Assembly: GCA_002495945.1 (NCBI GenBank)
Contig: DAHU01000087.1
Span: forward strand, 1 to 6,004
Direction of reading: 5' to 3'
Length of the DNA stretch: 6,004 nt
Source of the DNA: Euryarchaeota archaeon UBA13
GTDB taxonomy: Archaea > Thermoplasmatota > Poseidoniia > Poseidoniales > Poseidoniaceae
Below, in pieces: positions 1 to 5,832 of the stretch; position 1 is the first letter of the stretch; every line of letters starts with the position of its first letter. The notes beneath the pieces were generated by a model. That model was not told where the DNA came from, made no database searches, and saw only the letters and a list, made by a program, of their open reading frames with translations. The position numbers and the translations under genes were made by a program.

Positions 1-635
1 TATTTGTTGAACCTCGCTTGATGGATGGCGGTCATACCGCCAAGACCCATACTGACGCTGGGGAATTCCCAAAAGTCCGGCATTAGACGAGGGTGGGGGT
101 AAGAAGAAAGGCCTTTGCCGCCGACTTCTTGACGGAATAGTTCGATGTTTTCATCGGTTAGTCGCCCTTCAAGCCATGCTCGAGAGTAGATACCCGGAGA
201 AGCGTGGCCTTGCCAGTATAGGTGGTCACCTGAACCATCACCCTCTTTGCCGCGGAAGAAATGATTGAAGCCTATTTCCCAAGCGTGAGATGCTGAAGCA
301 TAGGTTGAGATGTGGCCACCAATGCCGTCGAAATACTTGTTAGCACGAGTTACCATCATCATGGCATTCCAGCGAATTACATCATGCAGTCGCCTCTCTA
401 GTACCAAGTCACCAGGATAGGCGCCTTGGGCATTCGGTGAAATGGTGTTAACATAGGGGGTATTGACCAAATCAATGTCAACGCCGTTTTCTCTCGCAGC
501 CCTAACCGTTGCAAGTAGCAGTCTCCTAGCCTCTTCATTACCCAATTGGTTACGAACTGCGAGAATAGAATCGACCCACTCTTGCGTGGCTATAGGATCA
601 GGATCCGGAAGATTAAGTTCAGATTCGAATGCCAA
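1..635 (-). CDS. aceE: Pyruvate dehydrogenase E1 component, homodimeric type (AceE), N-terminal part
   Basis: This is the N-terminal 211 residues of a thiamine-diphosphate-dependent pyruvate dehydrogenase E1, which decarboxylates pyruvate and acetylates the lipoyl group of E2 in the cytoplasmic PDH complex. The reading frame continues past the left edge. It matches the AceE pattern from memory: YPGDLVLERR (about 73-82), IRWNAMM (87-93), GGHISTYASA (106-115), FNHFFRG (123-129), QGHASPGIYSRA (142-153), GLSSYPHP (175-182) and FPSVSMGLG (191-199). His108 and His144 correspond to the active-site histidines of E. coli AceE (106 and 142). The thiamine-binding GDGE motif lies beyond the window. The frame has an upstream stop (TGA), and the only good start after it is TTG at 635-633, which has a GGAGGG ribosome binding site 8 bases upstream and gives an N-terminus (MAFESELNL) of AceE-like length. 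Family assignment is firm. The archaeal host makes a bacterial origin likely, which is inference. Confidence 0.95.
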   Translation of the reverse strand, partial: MAFESELNLPDPDPIATQEWVDSILAVRNQLGNEEARRLLLATVRAARENGVDIDLVNTPYVNTISPNAQGAYPGDLVLERRLHDVIRWNAMMMVTRANKYFDGIGGHISTYASASHAWEIGFNHFFRGKEGDGSGDHLYWQGHASPGIYSRAWLEGRLTDENIELFRQEVGGKGLSSYPHPRLMPDFWEFPSVSMGLGGMTAIHQARFNK

Positions 636-643
636 TTCGATAT

Positions 644-649
644 CCCTCC
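644..649 (-). promoter_or_regulatory. Strong Shine-Dalgarno site for aceE
   Basis: On the minus strand the sequence reads GGAGGG, 8 bases before the TTG at 635-633. It decides the start: the frame closes upstream with TGA and holds no ATG or GTG between that stop and the TTG. It is the clearest ribosome binding site in the window. Confidence 0.7.
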
Positions 650-685
650 GTGTATACCGTGATGGACTCGGCTTTCAAACCCTTC

Positions 686-693
686 TAAATTTA
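686..693 (-). promoter_or_regulatory. Possible TATA element for aceE
   Basis: TAAATTTA is a perfect palindrome about 52 bases upstream of the aceE start. If it acts as an archaeal TATA box with initiation about 26 bases downstream, the transcript would begin near 664 and carry a leader of roughly 29 bases that includes the GGAGGG site. As a palindrome it could also serve the opposite direction. This rests on spacing and composition only. Confidence 0.35.
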
Positions 694-710
694 CAGAATC
701 GAGGATTTAC

Positions 711-724
711 CAACAAATGTGTTG
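711..724. repeat. Short inverted repeat in the aceE/hc1-like intergenic region
   Basis: CAACA and TGTTG flank a 4-base AATG centre, giving a perfect 5-bp dyad just upstream of the putative aceE TATA element. Its size and position would suit a regulator site, but a dyad this short occurs often by chance. Confidence 0.2.
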
Positions 725-834
725 ATTTTATGCGATTTTGAGCCAAAAACCGTATTACAGCGAGATAGTTTTTGATTTGGTTTGATGAGGTTGTAGGGGC
801 AAGAGATAAAGACTGTTTCACCCGGGCAGGACTT

Positions 835-1014
835 ATGTCCGTAGAAGCAATGGTACAAGCAATGATTGACGATTTAAACGCCGCTCTTGTTGATGCTGCA
901 AAGCACGACAAGGGAAACTCCGCTGCCGGAACTAGGGTGAGAAAGGCTATGCAAGAGTGCAAAGCTGCCGCCCAAGCCGTCCGTGTTCAAGTCCAAAACG
1001 ACAAGAACAACTGA
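835..1014 (+). CDS. Small Hc1-like (histone H1-like) protein
   Basis: This encodes 59 residues resembling the short core of the Hc1/histone-H1-like family known from Chlamydia (HctA) and, as small proteins, from Bacteroidota. The signature is in the second half: DKGNSAAGTRVRKAMQE (25-41), then AAAQAVRVQVQNDKN (44-58). Family members share a KGN-AA-x-R-R-K core followed by a helix. The first half (3-22) looks like one amphipathic helix, so a two-helix hairpin is likely. Charge is nearly balanced (8 Lys/Arg, 7 Asp/Glu), and the Lys/Ala-rich tail of chlamydial Hc1 is absent, so DNA binding is not assured. I chose ATG 835, with AGG four bases upstream. A TTG start at 772 would add 21 residues that look unlike the family; ATG 850 is also possible. 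GATAAA at 805-810 sits about 27 bases upstream of ATG 835 and might be a TATA element for a leaderless message. The gene stands alone, divergent from aceE. Confidence 0.7.
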   Translation: MSVEAMVQAMIDDLNAALVDAAKHDKGNSAAGTRVRKAMQECKAAAQAVRVQVQNDKNN

Positions 1015-1036
1015 GACAAATCATCAACCATTTGTC
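1015..1036 (+). terminator. Hairpin immediately after the Hc1-like gene
   Basis: GACAAAT (1015-1021) and ATTTGTC (1030-1036) form a perfect 7-bp stem with an 8-base loop, starting at the base after the stop codon. The stem is AT-rich and no T-run follows, so it is not a classical intrinsic terminator. It may act as a 3'-end or stability element for a short message, or be chance. Confidence 0.3.
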
Positions 1037-1128
1037 ACAAGCCCAGCGAAAGCAAGGCATAGGCCAAAACGAACAAAACCTGCCATCCTATCGACAATGC
1101 TCAAAGGTGAGCATCTGTTGTTTAGCGC

Positions 1129-2553
1129 ATGGATGACAAGAAGATATGGTTTAGTATCCTTGTTGTCGGTATATTTTTTCACGCTGCAGCAGCCTTGGTT
1201 ATGCCACTGGGATTAGATGCGTATGTCCATCTAAACTACGTCACTGACGGAATAGATGACGGCTCTCCAAGCCTCGACTGGGGAGAGATTAGAACTAATG
1301 GAGCAGAATACTCGACTCCTGAGGAAGTTAGCGCAGACGACAAGTGGATGGTGTGGCATGCGATTATCGGGTTATGGATTGCCGTATTTGGTAATACCCT
1401 GGCATCTCTGCACATGCTATCGCTAGTTATTTTCTTACTAACCTTAACTACGGTTTATTGGTGCACGTCGAGGATTACTAATACGAATAATGCTCTTGCC
1501 TTAACTGCTATTTGTGCAATTTACAGTCCACTAATTAGAGCGACTGGGCGACTATATCAAGAGAATATAATCTTACTATTAGCGACATTGATAATATTCG
1601 GACTATTACAAATTAAGTGGAAAAAACGACCAACACTATGGGCCAGCATTGCGTTTTTCTCATTAATGGCGATAATGTCGATTAAAGGATTAAATCCAGC
1701 ATTTGCCATTATCTTGTTTACCCCGCCAGCAATTATTGCAATAAAAGAATTCGAAATTAAGCCAATCGGTGTTAGTTTTGTCTTGCTGAGTTGTATTATT
1801 CTATCGGCTACCTTCACTATATTGCGCGGTGAGGAGTTATCCATAGATACTGCATACTTTATTTTCAATGCTTTATTCATTGGCGGTTTCATTTACCTAT
1901 TCATGGCAACGCTAATATTTATTTCAAATATGAGGCAACGCAGCAAAGATAGTGATTACCTGGTACTCCTTACTCAATTATGTTTCATCGGTCTAATCGC
2001 TTACATAGTCATGCTACTGGAAGTTGAAAAATCATCATTGCAAGCGACTGCTGTGGTTACCGCTGAGCAATTCAGTTATATTTTCCGATATCTATCAGTC
2101 TTGATAGTACCTATGTGGTGGTCTTATTTTCTACGTTCAAAAGACCACACACTTACCGTCAATGATAACCCAAGCCGTTTCGCTATGGCTTTTGCTTTGT
2201 TGATTATGGTATCACTTAATGTGAGTATGCTCAATACTACTGGCGGCATGGAGGCGGTCGGGAAGGAAATTGCCGATGAAGTAGAGACCGGTGACAATAT
2301 TCTATACGTTTCCGAACCCTATCATGCAATGCATAGGTTGTACACACTGCAAATAACTGTCGACCCTGACCACGATCGCCAAGTGAGGGGATATTGGGCA
2401 GACAGTGAATACAATTGGAGTGGGCTGATTGAGGAACATGAAATTACTTGGGTGATATTTACTGATGAATGGGACTCATATCTTGATGATGATTGGACAA
2501 GTTTTGAAACCAACACCGACTATTTGGTATTCCACAAAAAATCGGGGGCTTAA
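1129..2553 (+). CDS. Multi-spanning membrane protein, putative GT-C family glycosyltransferase
   Basis: This 474-residue protein has about 10-11 hydrophobic segments (roughly 5-25, 79-97, 98-112, 122-137, 145-163, 168-185, 188-206, 213-231, 242-266, 278-298, 317-335 and 351-369) and a hydrophilic, acidic C-terminal domain (about 370-474). The first segment leads into an acidic loop, GLDAYVHLNYVTD (28-40), with further Asp/Glu up to residue 71. It is followed by KWMVWHAIIGLWIAVFGN (72-89) and RLYQENIILLL (141-151). This layout, with an Asp in the first outer loop and a Tyr/His pair nearby, is typical of GT-C enzymes that use lipid-phosphate sugar donors (PMT/ArnT/Alg types). Asp30 would be the candidate catalytic base. 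The likely role is glycosylation of surface proteins or lipids; donor and acceptor cannot be told. An in-frame TAG at 1123-1125 forces the start to ATG 1129. No Shine-Dalgarno site is well placed, since GGTGA at 1106-1110 is 18 bases away. The CoA-transferase gene follows after 25 bases and may be cotranscribed. Another polytopic membrane family remains possible. Confidence 0.7.
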   Translation: MDDKKIWFSILVVGIFFHAAAALVMPLGLDAYVHLNYVTDGIDDGSPSLDWGEIRTNGAEYSTPEEVSADDKWMVWHAIIGLWIAVFGNTLASLHMLSLVIFLLTLTTVYWCTSRITNTNNALALTAICAIYSPLIRATGRLYQENIILLLATLIIFGLLQIKWKKRPTLWASIAFFSLMAIMSIKGLNPAFAIILFTPPAIIAIKEFEIKPIGVSFVLLSCIILSATFTILRGEELSIDTAYFIFNALFIGGFIYLFMATLIFISNMRQRSKDSDYLVLLTQLCFIGLIAYIVMLLEVEKSSLQATAVVTAEQFSYIFRYLSVLIVPMWWSYFLRSKDHTLTVNDNPSRFAMAFALLIMVSLNVSMLNTTGGMEAVGKEIADEVETGDNILYVSEPYHAMHRLYTLQITVDPDHDRQVRGYWADSEYNWSGLIEEHEITWVIFTDEWDSYLDDDWTSFETNTDYLVFHKKSGA

Positions 2554-2578
2554 TCGACTTGAGGCCCCTCGAGTTACC

Positions 2579-3604
2579 ATGAGCGGCATTTTAGATGGCG
2601 TAAAAATCGTCGATTTATCAAGAATTTTAGCTGGGCCGTTGTGCACCCAGATGCTTTCAGACCTTGGTGCTGAAGTGGTAAAAATAGAAGCTCCATGGGG
2701 CGATGATACTCGAAAGTGGGGCCCTCCATTTACCACAGGATTTGATGGCAACGAGGTAGCTGCATATTTCCTTGCGTGCAATAGGGGCAAACAAATCCTA
2801 ACTATGAACCTCAAGGAACAAGTCGCTGAAATTCACGAATTGATAAAGGGAGCAGATGTTGTTGTTGAAAATTTTAAGCCCGGCACACTGACAAGGATTC
2901 TTGGAAAATTACCCGATGACGTGATTGTTTGCTCAATCTCAGCATATGGGCAAGATGGACCAAGAAGAGATGAGCCCGGTTATGACATCGCTTTACAGGC
3001 TAGGAGTGGTATTATGAGCATCACTGGTGAACAAGATGGTCCACCGGCAAAGGTTGGAGTGGCTTGGATTGATGTTATCACCGGACTCAATGCAAGTAAT
3101 GCCATTTTAGCAGCACTAATTCACAAAATGAAAACTGGCAAGTCACAAAATATTGACATTTCATTATGGGATTGTGCTATTGCTGCGCTGGTAAATCAAG
3201 CCCACAACGCCATTGCCAGCGGAAAAGATCCCCAGCGTATGGGTTCAGCCCATCCTAATTTGGTCCCGTACCGTGCGTTTGAAGCCAGTGACGGATGGTT
3301 TGTCATCGGTGTTGGCTCTGACCCACAATGGAGTAATCTATGCGAATGTCTCAACATTGACAATCGTCCAAATTGGGCAGAGAATGCCGGAAGAATTGCT
3401 CAACGCGATGAAATTGAACAAATTGTCGGCGATATAGTCGCTAATCATACCAGGCAAGAACTTGAAGCATTACTGCATGGAATACCCTGTGCTCCAGTCA
3501 ATACGATTTCTGAAGCATTGAACGATAAGCAGTCAAAAGCCCGTGATTTGGTCATACCACATCAAGGAGTGGATGTATTAGCAAGTCCGTTGCGTTTTTA
3601 CTAA
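2579..3604 (+). CDS. Family III CoA-transferase (CaiB/BaiF type), apparently C-terminally shortened
   Basis: This 341-residue cytoplasmic enzyme should move CoA between acyl-CoA and a free acid, or racemise an alpha-methylacyl-CoA; the substrate cannot be read from sequence. Family landmarks are clear: GVKIVDLSRILAGPLCTQML (7-26), DLGAEVVKIE (28-37), NRGKQILTMNLK (68-79), VVVENFKPG (94-102), SAYGQDGP (121-128), RSGIMSITG (142-150), DVITGLNASNAILAAL (165-180) and TGKSQNIDISLWD (186-198). Asp165 in the D-x-x-TG motif matches the catalytic Asp169 of formyl-CoA transferase. Relatives usually run to 380-400 residues and, after a '-G-SPIRF-' stretch, continue into a tail with a 'PLLGEHT'-like motif. 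Here the protein stops at ASPLRFY (335-341), so about 40 residues seem to be missing. ATG 2579 was chosen because the conserved N-terminus begins there; an upstream start at 2465 would run deep into the membrane-protein gene. The stop overlaps the end of convergent fen by three bases. Confidence 0.9.
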   Translation: MSGILDGVKIVDLSRILAGPLCTQMLSDLGAEVVKIEAPWGDDTRKWGPPFTTGFDGNEVAAYFLACNRGKQILTMNLKEQVAEIHELIKGADVVVENFKPGTLTRILGKLPDDVIVCSISAYGQDGPRRDEPGYDIALQARSGIMSITGEQDGPPAKVGVAWIDVITGLNASNAILAALIHKMKTGKSQNIDISLWDCAIAALVNQAHNAIASGKDPQRMGSAHPNLVPYRAFEASDGWFVIGVGSDPQWSNLCECLNIDNRPNWAENAGRIAQRDEIEQIVGDIVANHTRQELEALLHGIPCAPVNTISEALNDKQSKARDLVIPHQGVDVLASPLRFY

Positions 3605-4629
3605 AAGGAGAATAAACTGGTTTGCCCACTTTCTCTCACCAAACCCGCCTGCTTTAATTTCTCCATGGCATTATCCATTCGGCGTTGGCTGAACTGACGC
3701 TCTACCTGTAAGAACTGGTAAAGGCCCTCAACATCAACTTCACCCATTTGCAATTTTTCACTTGCCACTTCATTAGATGGGTGGTTATGGAAAATCGCTC
3801 TAATTTCATCAAGGCGCTCAGGCACTTCCTTGCCTTTTTCTTGGCAAATTGTTTCAATGTCACCAAACTGTTTGATTAGTTTGATACCGGTCTTAGGACC
3901 GATTCCCTTGATTCCAGGGTGGAAATCTGTGCCAATCATTATTGCTAAGTCGATTAATTGCTTACGAGTTAATTGATGTTCATCCAATAAATCTTCGAGA
4001 ATTATTTTCTGTGCCTTTACGATTCTACCATGTGATTTATTGCCTGCAGTCATCATGTTTCTGATTAATACTGGAGCACCGTAGAGTAACGCGTCCCAGT
4101 CTTGAGTTGCGACCGCATCTAACTGGCCCAACGTAGCCATAACCGCTGCTTGGCCTTCTCCTTCAGCCTTAGCGTCTACCCACGGAACACCGAGTAAATC
4201 GAGGAGTTGTTTTGTCTCTTGAACCATTTCCGGTGTGTATGAAATTATGCGCTGAGCCATTTTCTGTGCTAAGGCAAAATCTCCTGCCTCGATTGCTTGT
4301 TGATGGATTGCTCTTGCTTCCTCTCGTCGTGCTTTACGCATTGCTATTTCATCCGCCTTCAATTCTGGCGCTTTGCCATCAAAGACAAATACCGGTTTAA
4401 TGCCCGCAGCCAGTAGAGTAGTTGTCCGATTTAGGAATCCCATCAAGTGTGACACGACCTTGCCATTGCTAGATTTTAATGGGCCACCGTCTCCTTCTGG
4501 AGAACGATCTCTTATTGTGGTAAGAAATTGAAACGCGGTTAGAAACGCATCAACGCCTATTTTTTGCCCAGTTAAGGTACTCAATTCTAGGGTTTCTGGT
4601 TGCGCTAAATCACGAAGGTTACAGCCCAT
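3601..4629 (-). CDS. fen: Flap endonuclease 1 (FEN-1), archaeal type
   Basis: This 342-residue, structure-specific nuclease removes 5' flaps during Okazaki-fragment maturation and repair, working with PCNA. Length and domain order fit archaeal FEN-1: N-terminal XPG domain (about 1-105), internal XPG domain (about 145-230), helix-hairpin-helix region GIKGIGPKTGIKLIKQFG (239-256) and C-terminal tail. The metal-binding acids are all present: Asp27 (GVDAF), Asp84 (VFDG), Glu156 and Glu158 (AEGEGQ), Asp177 and Asp179 (TQDWDA) and Asp235 (GTDF). The protein ends in QTSLFSF (336-342), a PCNA-interacting (PIP) motif placed at the extreme C-terminus. ATG 4629 gives MGCNLRDL, close to the family MGV-L-DL start whose processed N-terminal region helps form the active site. 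An A/T-rich element about 30 bases upstream suggests a leaderless or short-leader message. The gene is divergent from the tRNA methyltransferase gene and convergent with the CoA-transferase. Assignment is firm. Confidence 0.97.
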   Translation of the reverse strand: MGCNLRDLAQPETLELSTLTGQKIGVDAFLTAFQFLTTIRDRSPEGDGGPLKSSNGKVVSHLMGFLNRTTTLLAAGIKPVFVFDGKAPELKADEIAMRKARREEARAIHQQAIEAGDFALAQKMAQRIISYTPEMVQETKQLLDLLGVPWVDAKAEGEGQAAVMATLGQLDAVATQDWDALLYGAPVLIRNMMTAGNKSHGRIVKAQKIILEDLLDEHQLTRKQLIDLAIMIGTDFHPGIKGIGPKTGIKLIKQFGDIETICQEKGKEVPERLDEIRAIFHNHPSNEVASEKLQMGEVDVEGLYQFLQVERQFSQRRMDNAMEKLKQAGLVRESGQTSLFSF

Positions 4630-4654
4630 GATTCACACCAGTAGCACAAGCGTG

Positions 4655-4663
4655 TTAATATTT
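4655..4663 (-). promoter_or_regulatory. Possible TATA element for fen
   Basis: On the minus strand this reads AAATATTAA, centred about 30 bases from the fen ATG, the distance expected of an archaeal TATA box serving a leaderless or near-leaderless transcript. Its AATATT core is palindromic. In the plus direction it lies about 46 bases before the methyltransferase start, so one element might serve both genes of this 75-base divergent gap. No motif search was possible. Confidence 0.4.
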
Positions 4664-4704
4664 GCATCCGATTTTGTCAATTAGTAGAATCCTTTAGTTG
4701 TGAC

Positions 4705-5832
4705 ATGGCGCAAACCTTGGCTTGCTTAAGAGGGTGGAATGTCCCTCTTGCCCAGGCAGAATGTCGCGCCCTGCTTCCAGCTGCAATCTTTGAGCCAATC
4801 AGTGCAAGAATGCTGTTAACAAAAGAGCAACAACTGAATTTGCTTACCACTAGTTTAGCATGTGCAAGTGGAATTCAGTGTTTTCTCCAAGATGTTCAAT
4901 TGGTTGATTTGGCAGATAATTCACTAGAAGATTTACTCGAAAAGGTCAATACAGTTCTACAAAGATTTCCAAATCGGGGCTCTTTAGCAGTTCGATATTT
5001 GCGAATCTCAGGCCGAATTAACGGCATCTCAACCAAGATGATTGCTGGAGAAATTGGAAGTATTGCCGTATCACACGGTTTTACCATCGATCTGAATAAT
5101 CCTAACTATGAAATTGGCTTGATTGCTGATGCATCAGCAAACATAGTGGCTTGTGGTTGGTTGGTAGGAGATTTTGATGACTCAATAGGTACAGCACCAC
5201 GTCGAGCAACTGAACGTCCATTCTTCAAACCGATAAGTTTGGATCCAAGACTTGCTAGATTAGCGGTCAATCTCGCCTGCGGACCTGTTGATGACCATGC
5301 AGTACTTGACCCAATGACGGGAACTGGTGGTTTTGTGATGGAAGCGACTACAATGGGTAGACATTGCTTAGCCATCGATATGAATTCCGCAATGGTTGAA
5401 GGAGCACAACAGAATGTCACCTGGGCGCTTAATGGCCAGAATACTGAATCAAATTACCAAATAATGGTTGGAGATGCCTGTAACCTTGTTGATTCTGTGC
5501 CTAAAAACTGGCATGGAAGATTCTCCGGAGTAGTATTGGACCCTCCATATGGCAGAAACTCTCACGGTACTGATAATCATTTAGCACTGATTGAAAACAC
5601 TATTCGAAGCGCTCGGACAGTGGTAATGAATCAGGCTAAACTGGTGCTAATTATTCCGATAAAACCATCTGAAAATGACAACAGTGACGTCCAATTGTTG
5701 CATGGCGATTGGACCTCATTTGTCGATATGATGGAACAAAGCGGTGCAACAATTATTGATAGATGGCAGGAACATGTCCACGGTAGTTTGTCTCGCCTCA
5801 TTCTCCTTGCAACAATCGCTCCTCTAGATTGA
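4705..5832 (+). CDS. tRNA (guanine-10-N2) methyltransferase, Trm-G10/Trm11 family
   Basis: This 375-residue enzyme belongs to the THUMP-domain plus Rossmann-fold methyltransferase family that methylates or dimethylates N2 of G10 in archaeal tRNA with S-adenosylmethionine. The N-terminal part (about 1-155) contains a THUMP-like region, including AVRYLRISGRI (95-105), MIAGEIGSIAV (112-122) and LNNPNYEIGLIAD (130-142). The linker RATERPFFKPISLDPRLARLAVNLA (167-191) is highly characteristic of archaeal Trm-G10. The catalytic half has SAM-binding motif I, LDPMTGTGGF (201-210), an acidic motif II, AIDMN (223-227), and the target-base motif IV, DPPYG (279-283), as in N2-guanine methyltransferases. 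Motif I reads DPMTGTGG where relatives often have DPFCGTGG, a mild change. ATG 4705 gives a normal family N-terminus; no Shine-Dalgarno site is evident. Whether the product is mono- or dimethylguanosine cannot be told. The 3' end overlaps the convergent cysteine-cluster gene by 35 bases. Confidence 0.9.
   Translation: MAQTLACLRGWNVPLAQAECRALLPAAIFEPISARMLLTKEQQLNLLTTSLACASGIQCFLQDVQLVDLADNSLEDLLEKVNTVLQRFPNRGSLAVRYLRISGRINGISTKMIAGEIGSIAVSHGFTIDLNNPNYEIGLIADASANIVACGWLVGDFDDSIGTAPRRATERPFFKPISLDPRLARLAVNLACGPVDDHAVLDPMTGTGGFVMEATTMGRHCLAIDMNSAMVEGAQQNVTWALNGQNTESNYQIMVGDACNLVDSVPKNWHGRFSGVVLDPPYGRNSHGTDNHLALIENTIRSARTVVMNQAKLVLIIPIKPSENDNSDVQLLHGDWTSFVDMMEQSGATIIDRWQEHVHGSLSRLILLATIAPLD

Noticed and set aside
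772..834. Extended TTG start of the Hc1-like protein at 772
   Set aside because: The added 21 residues do not resemble the family, no ribosome binding site precedes the TTG, and ATG 835 gives the expected short length.
463..962. Open frames at 463-741 (plus) and 675-962 (minus)
   Set aside because: The first lies mostly antisense to aceE and the second antisense to the Hc1-like gene and its upstream region; neither resembles a known protein, while the opposing frames do.
983..1216. 77-residue plus-strand frame spanning the gap before the membrane protein
   Set aside because: It overlaps both the Hc1-like gene and the membrane-protein gene in other frames and its product has no recognisable features.
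2542..2567. GGGGC...GCCCC inverted repeat between the membrane-protein and CoA-transferase genes
   Set aside because: The stem is only 5 bp with a 14-base loop and no T-run, too weak to call a terminator inside a likely operon.
2465..2578. Upstream start for the CoA-transferase
   Set aside because: It would overlap the membrane-protein gene by 89 bases and add 38 non-family residues; the conserved N-terminus begins at ATG 2579.
3213..3437. 74-residue plus-strand frame inside the CoA-transferase
   Set aside because: Out-of-frame shadow of a well-supported gene.
4212..4400. 62-residue plus-strand frame antisense to fen
   Set aside because: Lies entirely within fen; its hydrophobic, Leu-rich look comes from the complement of charged helical codons.
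4896..5420. Two minus-strand frames within the tRNA methyltransferase gene
   Set aside because: Antisense shadows of conserved THUMP and motif I coding sequence.
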